64,000 bases of DNA from contig NZ_JAJNDV010000007.1 in the NCBI RefSeq assembly GCF_021043375.1, positions 1-64,000 on the forward strand, written 5' to 3'. Of this stretch, positions 17,022-25,776 are shown piece after piece. The position numbers and the translations under genes were made by a program. The DNA is from Sphingomonas sp. IC-56 (GTDB lineage: Bacteria; Pseudomonadota; Alphaproteobacteria; Sphingomonadales; Sphingomonadaceae). The notes beneath the pieces were generated by a model that worked only from the letters and a program-made list of their open reading frames with translations, was not told where the DNA came from and searched no databases. Position 1 is the stretch's first letter. Each line of letters begins with the position of its first letter.

Positions 17022-17057
17022 GAACGCCGTCGAGGGCCCGGGTCCTCGACGGCGTTT
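17022..17057. terminator. Bidirectional hairpin terminator after pal
   Basis: AACGCCGTCGAGG and CCTCGACGGCGTT form a stem of about 13 bp around GCCCGGG. It is flanked by AA on the left and by TTTCCGTTT on the right. It lies between convergent pal and the S1/P1 nuclease gene. Confidence 0.85.
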
Positions 17058-17076
17058 CCGTTTGTGGCGGTGGCGC

Positions 17077-17913
17077 TTAGGCGAGCGCTTCGTTCAGCAA
17101 CCGCGCGAGGCGCAGGCCGCCCTTGGTGACCTGATCGCGCGCCGGCTGTACCAGCCTGGCGATGGTGGCGTTGTCGAGCGTCGCGCGCTGCGGCACGGGG
17201 CCGCAAGGATCGCCATAGGCGCTGGCGTAGACGACTTCGCGCGCCACCTTCCAACTGTCGCGGCTCCAGTCCTCGATCGTGCCACCCTGGACGGCGGCGC
17301 GTTCCTGCGCGGTATAGACGCGGACCAGCGGCGGCTGCGTGGAGATCGCCCGCTCGGCCAGCAGCCCGTCCCAGATGCTGTGCAGGTTCAGCTTGGCAGT
17401 GGAATAGTCGCCATAATTGGACAGCGCGCGATTGCCGCCCAGATCGTGACGGTCGCCGGCGTGCAGCGGCTGATGCAGATCGCCGACGAAGTGGACCAGG
17501 AAGACCAGGGCCATAACGCGTTCGCGCACCGGCACGGTCTTGTCCTTCAAGAGCTTCACGTCGCGCTCGATCTGAGCCGACACGCAATTGCCGTCGGGGC
17601 AATTGCCCTTGAGCGTGAAGTCCTTGCAGACATCCACATTCTGATAGTGCCAGTTATAGGCATAGCTGAACCGCGGCCCGAGCGGCTTGACGCAATCGGC
17701 CCAGACGCTTGCCTGTTCGATGGTGCGGGCAGGGCAGGTGGGCGTTTCCAGCAGCGCCTGCTGCTTCAGCAGCTTGTCGATCTCCGCACGGATCTGCGGC
17801 GTGACGTTGCGGTACGCAATCGCCGCCACGCTTTCGTGACCATATTCCCAATAGGCGTGGGCGGGAGAAGCGAAGCCGAGCAGGGCGGCAAGGATCAGAA
17901 GCAAGCGACTCAT
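17077..17913 (-). CDS. S1/P1-type nuclease, secreted
   Basis: A 278-aa zinc-dependent nuclease of the S1/P1 family that cleaves single-stranded nucleic acid and removes 3'-phosphate. The signal peptide is MSRLLLILAALLGFASPAHA. The mature N-terminus has a Trp (YWEYGHE), and in this family that N-terminal Trp binds zinc. Further zinc ligands lie in VHFVGDLHQPLHAGDRHDLGGN, the family hallmark. Six or more Cys residues suggest periplasmic disulfides. The ATG at 17913 was chosen because it precedes the signal peptide. The isoaspartyl peptidase gene lies upstream on the same strand with a 65-base gap. Confidence 0.92.
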   Translation of the reverse strand: MSRLLLILAALLGFASPAHAYWEYGHESVAAIAYRNVTPQIRAEIDKLLKQQALLETPTCPARTIEQASVWADCVKPLGPRFSYAYNWHYQNVDVCKDFTLKGNCPDGNCVSAQIERDVKLLKDKTVPVRERVMALVFLVHFVGDLHQPLHAGDRHDLGGNRALSNYGDYSTAKLNLHSIWDGLLAERAISTQPPLVRVYTAQERAAVQGGTIEDWSRDSWKVAREVVYASAYGDPCGPVPQRATLDNATIARLVQPARDQVTKGGLRLARLLNEALA

Positions 17914-17978
17914 GCCCGGGCGCGTAGGCCGAGCCGGCGCTTGCTTCAACGATTCAAATATAGCTGGTTGGGACGCGC

Positions 17979-18974
17979 TCAATCTTCGCGGTAGAAGGCG
18001 ACGCTGCGCGCGCCTGTCGAGGAGGCCTTGCCGCGGTACATGCCGGCCGTGTTGAAGCTCCACGCCATCTCACCCGTCGGCCCGGTGACGATGACGCCGC
18101 CGGTACCGCCCAGCGCCTGGGTCTCGGCCATGACGATGTCGGCGGCTTGCTTGAGGCTCTCGCCCTTGAAGCGGACGCGGGCGCAGATCTCGTGCGCGAC
18201 GCCTTCGCGGATGAAGAACTCGCCGGCACCGGTGGCCGAGACGGCGCAGGCGCGGTCGTCGGCATAGGTGCCCGCGCCGATGATCGGTGCGTCGCCGATA
18301 CGGCCCCAGCGCTTGCCGGTCGTGCCCCCGGTGGAGGTAGCGGCGGCGACATGGCCGTGGCTGTCCATCGCCACGGCGCCGACCGTGCCGTATTTCAGGT
18401 CGACATCGAACCAGCTAAGCTTGGCGTTCGTCTTGAGCCTGTCGAGCTGGCGGCGGCGTTCCGGGGTGGCGAACCAGCTGTTGGGCACTTGTTCAAGGCC
18501 CCGGGACTTGCCGAACCGGTCAGCACCGGTGCCCGAAAGCATCACGTGCGGGCTCTGCTCCATCACCGCGCGGGCAAGCGCGACCGGGTGGCGCGTGGTG
18601 GTCACGCCGGAGATCGCCCCGGCGGTGCGGGTGCGGCCATCCATCACCGCGGCGTCCAGCTCGTTGCGGCCTTCCCAGGTGAACACCGCGCCGCGACCGG
18701 CGTTGAAGTGCGGATCGTCCTCCAGCACCTGGACCGCGGCCTGCACCGCGTCGAGTGAGGTGCCGCCGGCGGCCAGCACCTTTGACCCCGCATCCAGCGC
18801 AGCGTTCAGCCCGGCGCGCACGCCAGCTTCCTGTTCGGGGGTGACGCGGCTCTTCTCGATGATCCCGGCGCCCCCATGGATGACCAGCGTCCAGGCGGGT
18901 TTTGCCTCATCGGTCTGCGCCTGCGCCTGCAAGGGCGCCAGTGCCAGTCCCAACATCATCCACACATGCCGCAT
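17979..18974 (-). CDS. Isoaspartyl peptidase/L-asparaginase (Ntn hydrolase)
   Basis: A 331-aa type 2 asparaginase. An N-terminal signal peptide (MRHVWMMLGLALAPLQAQAQ) indicates export. The opening strand is TLVIHGGAGIIEKS. The Thr nucleophile after autocleavage is in KYGTVGAVAMD near residue 200, and the substrate pocket is STGGTTGKRWGRIGDAPIIGAGTY. The enzyme removes beta-aspartyl residues from damaged peptides or hydrolyses asparagine. It is on the same strand as the S1/P1 nuclease, so both may be nutrient-scavenging exported enzymes. Its start has a GGGGGCTGATCG leader. Confidence 0.94.
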   Translation of the reverse strand: MRHVWMMLGLALAPLQAQAQTDEAKPAWTLVIHGGAGIIEKSRVTPEQEAGVRAGLNAALDAGSKVLAAGGTSLDAVQAAVQVLEDDPHFNAGRGAVFTWEGRNELDAAVMDGRTRTAGAISGVTTTRHPVALARAVMEQSPHVMLSGTGADRFGKSRGLEQVPNSWFATPERRRQLDRLKTNAKLSWFDVDLKYGTVGAVAMDSHGHVAAATSTGGTTGKRWGRIGDAPIIGAGTYADDRACAVSATGAGEFFIREGVAHEICARVRFKGESLKQAADIVMAETQALGGTGGVIVTGPTGEMAWSFNTAGMYRGKASSTGARSVAFYRED

Positions 18975-19190
18975 CGATCAGCCCCCGAGTTTGTTCTTCG
19001 CCCTGCCTAGCAGGTCTGGCCTCGAGCGCTACGCCCGGGATGTGGCCGGTTTGTCACGCCTGTAACGATTTGTTTCTGCCGATCACCTTGAATGTTGCCA
19101 GGATGTGTCAGCGCATGCATCAATGTTGCAGCGCGGCGGGGGCCGTGCCGCCAAAAGTGGCGTAGGACATTGACCGGGGGAAATATATTG

Positions 19191-22178
19191 ATGGCCAAGT
19201 GGCTCCGACGCTCGTTGCTAGCATCGACCGTGTTCGTCGGGATTTCGGCGGCACCCGCTTTCGCGCAAGTTGCCGAGCCGGCAGAGGCCGTGCTTGCCGA
19301 CAATGGCGCGCAAAGTGAAACGGGCGAGGTTCTCGTCACCGGATCGCGCATTGCGCGGCCCGGTCTGGAGCTTGCGAGCCCGGTGAGCGTGATCGCGCAG
19401 GAAGAAATCAAGTTCCGCCAGCCGGGAACCGCCGACGACCTGCTGCGCAACCTGCCGGCAATCCGCCCATCGATCGGCGCGGGCGTGAACAACGGTTCTG
19501 ACGGTTCCTCGACGCTGGACCTGCGCGGAATCGGTCCGCAGCGCACACTGACGCTGCTCGACGGGCGCCGGATCGTGCCCTTCGGGCTAGACGGGCTGAC
19601 CGACACGAACGTGATCCCGATCGCCCTGCTCGACCGAATCGAAGTGCTGACGGGTGGCGCTTCGTCCACCTACGGCGCGGACGCGGTTGCGGGCGTGGTC
19701 AACTTCATCACCCGCCGCGATTTCAACGGCGTTGACGCACAGGCGACCTATCGCATTTCCGAGCGCGGCGATGCTGCGCGCTTCAAGGCCGACATCACGG
19801 TGGGCGGCAATTTCGATGACGGGCGTGGCAATGTCGTGCTGAGTGTCGGATACACCAAGGCCGATCCGCTGCTGCACACCAAGCGCGAGATCAGCGCATT
19901 CCCGATCAGCTCCACCACCGGCCTGTTCTCCGGCGCCACTGCCGCGCAGGTGACGATCTTCGCGTCACCGAGCAACGCCGCGCTTGGCGTGCCCGCCAGT
20001 TCGTTCGGCGCGGTGGTTGATCCGACGACCGGGCGGCTGCGCGCGGCCACGGCTGCCGACACCTACAACACCAACAACGGCACCTATTTTCAGACGCCGC
20101 TGGACCGCGTGAACGTGTATGCCGCCGGGCGCTATGAGCTTGGCGATGCTGCCGAATTCTATGCAACCGCGCTGTTCAACCGGAACACGATCGCGACGCA
20201 GCTGGCGTCGTCGGGCACCTTCAGCAACACCTACCAGCTGTCGCTCAACAACCCGTATCTGCCAGGCGGCGTGCGCAGCCAACTGTGCACCGCGCGTAGC
20301 ATCTCGGCGGCGGCGTGCGCGGCTGCGGCGGCGGTGCGGGGCGGGCCCGGCACGCCGGGCTATGTGGAGATCCCGGTGATCGCGCAACGTCGCTTCACCG
20401 AATATGGCCCGCGCGGCAACACCATCGAATCGCAGGTTTTCCAGGTGCAGGGCGGCGTCCGCGGCGACATCGCCCCGGGGTTCAAATACGACTTCTCCGC
20501 GCAGTACGGCGAAACCACCCAGAACCAGACCCGCGAGAATTGGGGATCGTTCAGCAAGGTGCAGCAGGCTCTGCGCGCCTATCAGGCCGCCGACGGCTCG
20601 CTGCGCTGCGTCGACACCGCCAATAACTGCGTCCCGCTGAACCTGTTCGGCCCCAATGGTTCGATCACGCCGGACCAGCTGGCGTTCATCGACCTGGACG
20701 CGATCATCAACCGCAAGGTGCGCCAGACCGTGGTCACCGGCAGCGTGACCGGCGACCTGTTCGCGTCGCCCTTCGCGACCAGCAAGGTCGCGTTCGCGGT
20801 GGGTGGCGAATATCGCAAGGTATCGGCATCAAGCCAGCCCGATGGTCCGTCGCAGATCCAGGGCGAAGTGCTTGGCACCGGCGCACGCACGCCGCCGGAC
20901 TTTGGCGAATACAGCGTCAAGGAAGTGTTCGGGGAATTGGTCGTCCCGCTCATCGAGGACCGTCCCTTCTTCCAAAGCCTGACGGCGGAAGGCGGCATCC
21001 GCTATTCCGACTACACCACCACGGGCGGCAGCACGACGTGGAAGGCTGGCGGCACCTGGGAGCCGGCTGCCGGCTTCAAGCTGCGCGGCACCTACCAAGT
21101 CGCGGTTCGCTCACCCAACATCCAGGAGCTTTACCAGTCGCCGGTGCAGGGACTCGGCAACCTCACCGTCGATCTCTGCCAGGGTGCAGTATCGGGAGGC
21201 CTTGCGGCACTCTGCGTCGCGACCGGCGCGCCGGCTGGCGCGATCGGGTCGATCCCGGCGCCGACCTCGGGCCAGATCAACAACACCAGCTCGGGTAACC
21301 GCGACCTGGATGTGGAGCGGGCCAAAACCTACACTCTGGGTGGCGTGATCGCCCCGGCGACGTTGCTGCCGGGCTTTGCGCTGACGGTCGATTATTTCAA
21401 CATCCGCATTGAGCAGGCGATCACGCAGCCGGCGCAGGCCGACATTCTCAACGGCTGCTATTCGGCGGCGCTGAACCCCAGCTTCGCCGTGAACGCGTTC
21501 TGTAGCCTGATCGGCCGCAATCCGCTGACCGGCAGTCTGAATGGCGCGGGTGAAACGCCGGGCGTGATCCTGAGCTATTCGAACCTGGGAAGGATCGAAT
21601 CGGCCGGCATCGACCTGGGGGTCAGCCAGCGCGTGAAGCTGGAGGATTTCGGCCTGAACAACGCCGGATCACTGACGCTCGGCTTCAACGCGACCTGGCT
21701 GGACTATTACCACTTCCAGGCGACGCCGAACGCCATCAACCGCGATTGCACCGGCTATTACAGCGCGAGCGGTTGCACCAATCCGCGTGCGGAGTGGCGC
21801 TGGAACGGCCGCGTGACCTGGGGCGTCGAGGGCTTCGACGCGTCGCTGCTTTGGACGCATGTCAGCAGCGTCAGCCTGGAGCCGTTCCTGGCCACCCGCC
21901 TGGCCGGCGACGTGGCACAGCCGGGCGGGCCCAACCCGAACACCATCCTCGACGCCTATGAGCGTATCCCGGCACACGACTATTTCGACCTGGCGTTCCG
22001 GGCCGCGCCGACCGAGAACGTTGAGCTGACGCTGACGGTGAACAACCTGTTCGACAAGGAGCCGCCGCTGGTGGGCTCCGGCGTCGGCGGCACGTCGTTC
22101 AACAGCGGCAACACGTTCCCCACCATTTACGATCCCATCGGGCGCTCCTTTACCCTCGGCGTGCGCGTGCGGATGTAA
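19191..22178 (+). CDS. TonB-dependent receptor
   Basis: A 995-aa outer membrane receptor. The signal peptide (MAKWLRRSLLASTVFVGISAAPAFA) is followed by a TonB-box-like strand (GEVLVTGSRI), the plug domain (about residues 55-165, with LDLRGIGPQRTLTLLDGRR) and a 22-strand barrel that ends in the aromatic-type terminus SFTLGVRVRM. Plug length and lack of an extra N-terminal domain fit the large Sphingomonas-type receptors. The substrate cannot be deduced. The ATG at 19191 has GGGGGA 12 bases upstream. A long upstream gap of over 200 bases probably holds the promoter. A strong terminator follows. Confidence 0.94.
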   Translation: MAKWLRRSLLASTVFVGISAAPAFAQVAEPAEAVLADNGAQSETGEVLVTGSRIARPGLELASPVSVIAQEEIKFRQPGTADDLLRNLPAIRPSIGAGVNNGSDGSSTLDLRGIGPQRTLTLLDGRRIVPFGLDGLTDTNVIPIALLDRIEVLTGGASSTYGADAVAGVVNFITRRDFNGVDAQATYRISERGDAARFKADITVGGNFDDGRGNVVLSVGYTKADPLLHTKREISAFPISSTTGLFSGATAAQVTIFASPSNAALGVPASSFGAVVDPTTGRLRAATAADTYNTNNGTYFQTPLDRVNVYAAGRYELGDAAEFYATALFNRNTIATQLASSGTFSNTYQLSLNNPYLPGGVRSQLCTARSISAAACAAAAAVRGGPGTPGYVEIPVIAQRRFTEYGPRGNTIESQVFQVQGGVRGDIAPGFKYDFSAQYGETTQNQTRENWGSFSKVQQALRAYQAADGSLRCVDTANNCVPLNLFGPNGSITPDQLAFIDLDAIINRKVRQTVVTGSVTGDLFASPFATSKVAFAVGGEYRKVSASSQPDGPSQIQGEVLGTGARTPPDFGEYSVKEVFGELVVPLIEDRPFFQSLTAEGGIRYSDYTTTGGSTTWKAGGTWEPAAGFKLRGTYQVAVRSPNIQELYQSPVQGLGNLTVDLCQGAVSGGLAALCVATGAPAGAIGSIPAPTSGQINNTSSGNRDLDVERAKTYTLGGVIAPATLLPGFALTVDYFNIRIEQAITQPAQADILNGCYSAALNPSFAVNAFCSLIGRNPLTGSLNGAGETPGVILSYSNLGRIESAGIDLGVSQRVKLEDFGLNNAGSLTLGFNATWLDYYHFQATPNAINRDCTGYYSASGCTNPRAEWRWNGRVTWGVEGFDASLLWTHVSSVSLEPFLATRLAGDVAQPGGPNPNTILDAYERIPAHDYFDLAFRAAPTENVELTLTVNNLFDKEPPLVGSGVGGTSFNSGNTFPTIYDPIGRSFTLGVRVRM

Positions 22179-22202
22179 TCCGGCTTAATCGTCGGAACCT
22201 CG

Positions 22203-22234
22203 GGGGCAGCGGTCTAACGCCGCTGCCCCTTTTT
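22203..22234 (+). terminator. Rho-independent terminator after TonB receptor
   Basis: GGGGCAGCG and CGCTGCCCC form a 9-bp stem, followed directly by five T residues. Confidence 0.92.
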
Positions 22235-22272
22235 ATGGATCCGTCCTAGGCTTCCGGCCGCCCAGCACGTAT

Positions 22273-23406
22273 ATGGCGGGCATGTCCGTAAGACCTTGGC
22301 GCGATATCGTGCGGCGTCCCAGCCGCCAGATCATGGTGGGCAACGTCCCCGTTGGCGGCGATGCGCCGGTTACCGTCCAGACGATGACCAACACCGCGAC
22401 GAGCGATGTGCGCGCGACGATCGACCAGATCCGCCGCTGCGAAGAGGCTGGCGCCGACATCATCCGCGTGTCGTGCCCCGACGTCGAATCGACCACTGCG
22501 CTCAAGCAGATCGTCCGCGCTGCGCGGGTGCCAATCGTTGCCGACATTCATTTCCACTATAAGCGCGCACTTGAGGCGGCCGATGCTGGCGCCGCGTGCC
22601 TGCGCATCAACCCAGGCAATATCGGCTCGGCCGATCGCGTGAACGAAGTGGTGAACGCCGCCAAGGCGAACGGCGCCGCGATCCGCATCGGCGTGAACGC
22701 CGGCAGCCTGGAAAAGGACCTGCTGGAGAAGTACGGCGAGCCGTGCCCCGAGGCGCTGGTCGAGTCCGCGCTTGACCATATCAAGCTGCTCCAGGACCGC
22801 GACTTCCACGAGTTCAAGGTAGCGGTGAAGGCGTCGGACGTGTTCCTGGCGGTGGCCGCTTATCAGCAACTGGCTGACGCGGTCGATTGCCCGCTGCACC
22901 TGGGCATCACCGAGGCGGGCGGCTTTGTCGGTGGCACGGTGAAGTCGGCAATCGGCATTGGATCGCTGCTGTGGTTCGGCATCGGCGACACCATTCGCGT
23001 TTCACTGTCGGCAGAGCCCGAGGAAGAGATCCGCGTCGGCTTCGAGATTCTCAAGTCGCTCGGCATCCGCAATCGTGGCGTGCGTGTCGTGTCTTGCCCC
23101 AGCTGCGCGCGGCAGGGCTTTGACGTGATCCGCACGGTGCAGGCGCTGGAGGAACGGCTCCAGCATATTCGCACCCCGCTGTCGCTCTCGGTACTGGGCT
23201 GTGTCGTCAATGGCCCGGGCGAGGCGCGCGAGACGGACATCGGGCTGACCGGCGGCGGCAACGGCAAGCACATGGTGTATCTGTCCGGCGTGACCGATCA
23301 CACGGTGGAGGACGCCGACATGCTCGACCACATCGTCAAGCTGGTGGAGGCCAAGGCCGCCGCGATCGAGCTGGCGGAGAGCGCTGCCACGCAAGCCGCG
23401 GAGTGA
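22273..23406 (+). CDS. ispG: 4-hydroxy-3-methylbut-2-en-1-yl diphosphate synthase (GcpE/IspG)
   Basis: A 377-aa [4Fe-4S] enzyme of the MEP isoprenoid pathway, converting methylerythritol cyclodiphosphate to HMBPP. The TIM-barrel N-terminal domain shows [11 protein letters not shown] and [15 protein letters not shown]. The cluster-binding C-terminal domain has Cys residues in [11 protein letters not shown] and [14 protein letters not shown]. The start could be 22273 or an ATG at 22282; neither has a convincing ribosome site. It is the first gene of a run in which the next start codon overlaps its stop. Confidence 0.96.
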   Translation: MAGMSVRPWRDIVRRPSRQIMVGNVPVGGDAPVTVQTMTNTATSDVRATIDQIRRCEEAGADIIRVSCPDVESTTALKQIVRAARVPIVADIHFHYKRALEAADAGAACLRINPGNIGSADRVNEVVNAAKANGAAIRIGVNAGSLEKDLLEKYGEPCPEALVESALDHIKLLQDRDFHEFKVAVKASDVFLAVAAYQQLADAVDCPLHLGITEAGGFVGGTVKSAIGIGSLLWFGIGDTIRVSLSAEPEEEIRVGFEILKSLGIRNRGVRVVSCPSCARQGFDVIRTVQALEERLQHIRTPLSLSVLGCVVNGPGEARETDIGLTGGGNGKHMVYLSGVTDHTVEDADMLDHIVKLVEAKAAAIELAESAATQAAE

Positions 23407-24302
23407 CCGCGGGCAACCGGGTGGCGGCGGCCTTTGCGGCCGCGTGCGCGGGAATCGCGTTGTATTCGGTGATGGACGCAGTGATGAAGGGCCTGTCGCT
23501 GGCGATGGGCGCTTATGTCGCGCTGTTCTGGCGGCTGGTGGTGGGTGCGGGCATCATGACGCCGCTCTACGCGCTGTCGAAGCCGCGGCTGCCGGGGCTG
23601 CGCATTCTGCGCGTGCACTTCATCCGCAGCGTCATCATCGCGATCATGGCACTAGCCTTCTTCTGGGGCATCGCCCGGGTGCCGCTCGCCGAGGCCATCG
23701 CACTGACCTTCATCGCGCCGCTGATCGCGCTTGGCCTGGCCGCGTTGTTCCTCAAGGAGCAGGTCGGGCCGCGTTCGGTGCTGGGCTCCTTGCTGGGACT
23801 CGCGGGCGTCGCGATCATCCTGGCCGGGCAGCTTGGTAGCCAGCATTCGGACGAGGCGCCGATCGGCATGATCGCGGTGCTGGTGTCGGCGGTGTTTTAC
23901 GCCGTGAACCTGGTGATCGCCCGGCACCAGGCGCAGCACGCCAAGCCGATCGAGATTGCGTTCTTCCAGAACTGGTTCATCCTTGCGCTGCTTGGCCTGG
24001 CCGCGCCGTTCCTGCTGACCGTGCCCGCGCCGCAGCACTGGCCGGCGATCGTCGCGGCTGCGGCCCTCGCGGTCGTGTCGCTGCTGTTCCTCTCCTGGGC
24101 CTATGCGCGGGCCGAGGCGCAGGTGCTGCTCAGTGTGGAATATACTGCCTTTATCTGGGCGGCGGTGATGGGGTGGCTGTTCTTTGGCGAGGCGGTGACG
24201 CTGCTCACCATTGCCGGCACAATCCTGATCGTCGCAGGTTGCCTGCTTGCCGCGCGCAGACCCGCCCCCACCGTTCCCGAAGCCGAGATCGCCACCGCAT
24301 GA
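23403..24302 (+). CDS. DMT-superfamily (EamA) transporter
   Basis: A 299-aa inner membrane protein with ten predicted helices in two EamA repeats (roughly residues 5-145 and 155-290). It includes [24 protein letters not shown] in the first half and [19 protein letters not shown] in the second. It starts with GTG at 23403, overlapping the ispG stop by 4 bp (GTGA). The substrate is unknown; the family exports amino acids, drugs or metabolites. Co-translation with ispG is implied by the overlap, though a functional link is not established. It overlaps the GNAT gene by 4 bp. Confidence 0.9.
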   Translation: MTAGNRVAAAFAAACAGIALYSVMDAVMKGLSLAMGAYVALFWRLVVGAGIMTPLYALSKPRLPGLRILRVHFIRSVIIAIMALAFFWGIARVPLAEAIALTFIAPLIALGLAALFLKEQVGPRSVLGSLLGLAGVAIILAGQLGSQHSDEAPIGMIAVLVSAVFYAVNLVIARHQAQHAKPIEIAFFQNWFILALLGLAAPFLLTVPAPQHWPAIVAAAALAVVSLLFLSWAYARAEAQVLLSVEYTAFIWAAVMGWLFFGEAVTLLTIAGTILIVAGCLLAARRPAPTVPEAEIATA

Positions 24303-24775
24303 CCATCGTCCGACCTGCCACACCCGCTGATGTGGCGCTGATCCTGCGCTTCGTGCGGGAGCTTGCCGAATTCGAGCGCGAGCCCGACGCGGTGCATGCC
24401 ACCGAGCCGATGCTGCACGAGGCGCTGTTCGGCGCGCGCCCGGCCGCCGAGGCGGTGATCGCCGAGCGAGAGGGGCAGCCCGCCGGCTTTGCGCTGTTCT
24501 TCCACAACTTCTCGACCTGGACCGGCCGCAAGGGGCTGTACCTGGAAGACCTGTACGTCACCCCCGACGCCCGGGGTGGCGGCGTGGGTACCGCACTGCT
24601 CCGCCATTTGGCCGGACTGGCGCTGGACCGCGATTGCGGGCGTTTCGAATGGTCGGTGCTCGACTGGAACGAGCCTGCGATCCGCTTCTATCGGGCAATG
24701 GGCGCGGTGGGCATGGACGAATGGCGCGTGCAGCGGGTTGCAGGCGCCGCGCTTGTCCGCCTGGCGGGGCGCTGA
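24299..24775 (+). CDS. GNAT family N-acetyltransferase
   Basis: A 158-aa acetyltransferase. The acetyl-CoA site (motif A) is DARGGGVGTALLRHL, preceded by the strand LYLEDLYVTP. The C-terminal motif B is NEPAIRFYRAMGAVGMDEWR. The sequence resembles diamine (spermidine/spermine-like) acetyltransferases, which also begin with a short IRPAT strand, but the substrate is unproven. The ATG at 24299 overlaps the previous stop by 4 bp. The SMR exporter begins just after its stop. An acetyltransferase between two small-molecule exporters suggests detoxification or export of an amine, which is inference from context. Confidence 0.88.
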   Translation: MTIVRPATPADVALILRFVRELAEFEREPDAVHATEPMLHEALFGARPAAEAVIAEREGQPAGFALFFHNFSTWTGRKGLYLEDLYVTPDARGGGVGTALLRHLAGLALDRDCGRFEWSVLDWNEPAIRFYRAMGAVGMDEWRVQRVAGAALVRLAGR

Positions 24776-24776
24776 G

Positions 24777-25097
24777 ATGGCCTGGGCATTGCTGCTGCTG
24801 GGCGGTTGTTTCGAAGTGGGCTTCACCACTTGCCTGCGCTTCGTTGACGGCTTCCGGAACATCCCCTGGACGCTGGGCTTCCTGGTCTCCGCGGGCTTGT
24901 CCATGCTGTTGCTGGAGGTCGCCGCGCGGACCATTCCGATGGGCACGGCCTATCTCGTCTGGGGCGGCATCGGCGCGCTCGGCACCGTGCTGGTCGGAAT
25001 CCTGTGGTTCGGGGAGCCGGTGAACGCCGCGCGGATCGCGCTGATGCTCGTGCTGATCGGATGCATCGCGGGGTTGCGGCTGGTCGGCAACAGCTAG
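24777..25097 (+). CDS. Small multidrug resistance (SMR) family exporter
   Basis: A 106-aa, four-helix inner membrane protein. The conserved membrane Glu sits in GCFEVGFTT near residue 13, and the second-half signature is IPMGTAYLVWGGIGALG, typical of SMR dimers that exchange protons for cations. The subgroup (Gdx/SugE guanidinium type versus Qac type) is not certain from sequence alone; the absence of a paired paralog nearby favours the single-subunit type. It begins one base after the GNAT stop. A perfect palindromic terminator follows. Confidence 0.9.
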   Translation: MAWALLLLGGCFEVGFTTCLRFVDGFRNIPWTLGFLVSAGLSMLLLEVAARTIPMGTAYLVWGGIGALGTVLVGILWFGEPVNAARIALMLVLIGCIAGLRLVGNS

Positions 25098-25107
25098 GCC
25101 GGACACG

Positions 25108-25143
25108 AAAATGGGCGCGCATCGGCCGATGCGCGCCCGTTTC
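25108..25143. terminator. Perfect palindromic bidirectional terminator
   Basis: GGGCGCGCATCGG and its exact complement form a 13-bp stem without a spacer, flanked by AAAAT on the left and GTTTC on the right. It lies between convergent SMR and ppa genes. Confidence 0.9.
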
Positions 25144-25158
25144 TGCTCAAGGGAAGGA

Positions 25159-25743
25159 TCAGCCCTGCGGCGTTTCGACGCCGGTGGCGTCCACCGATGC
25201 TTCGGCGGCTTCCTTGTCCTGGTTGTAGCGCTCGATCGCTTCCAGCGTGATCTTGCGCGCGTCCTCTGCGCCGCCCCAGGTGCCGACGCGCACCCACTTC
25301 TTCTTCTCCAGGTCCTTGTAGTGGGTGAAGAAGTGCTCGATCTGCTCCATGACGATGGAGGGCAGGTCGTCCTTTTCGTCGATGTCGCTGTAGTAGGGGA
25401 AGGTCTTGTCGTCGGGGACGCAGACCAGCTTCTCATCGCCGCCGGCTTCATCCTCGAGGTTCAGCACGGCGATCGGACGCGCACGCACGACCGAGCCGGG
25501 CACGAACGGCGAGCGCGCGATCACCAGCGCGTCAAGCGGGTCGCCATCGGGCGACAGCGTGTGTGGCACGAAGCCATAGTTCGCCGGGTAGCGCATCGGC
25601 GTATGCAGGATGCGGTCGACGAACAGCGCGCCCGACGCCTTGTCGAACTCATACTTCACCGGCTCGCCGCCGACCGGCACTTCGATGATCACGTTGAGCG
25701 TGTGCGGCGGATTGTCGCCGACGGGAATCAAGTCGATGCGCAT
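25159..25743 (-). CDS. ppa: Inorganic pyrophosphatase
   Basis: A 194-aa family I soluble pyrophosphatase that hydrolyses PPi to drive biosynthesis. The active-site acidic cluster appears in SPDGDPLDALV (the DGDPLDxLV signature), with substrate Lys and Tyr in VKYEFDK and YPANYGFVP. It ends in a short acidic tail unlike the core. The length is as expected for a bacterial enzyme. It is the downstream neighbour of the M61 peptidase on the same strand with 33 bases between. Confidence 0.96.
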   Translation of the reverse strand: MRIDLIPVGDNPPHTLNVIIEVPVGGEPVKYEFDKASGALFVDRILHTPMRYPANYGFVPHTLSPDGDPLDALVIARSPFVPGSVVRARPIAVLNLEDEAGGDEKLVCVPDDKTFPYYSDIDEKDDLPSIVMEQIEHFFTHYKDLEKKKWVRVGTWGGAEDARKITLEAIERYNQDKEAAEASVDATGVETPQG

Positions 25744-25776
25744 TCAAAACCCTGTCGTTTGGAACTCCAGCCGGCG

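Noticed and set aside
17950..25100. Biosynthetic or resistance island around the TonB receptor and exporters
   Set aside because: Neighbouring genes are core (ispG, ppa) with even composition, and there are no integrase, tRNA junction or direct repeats.
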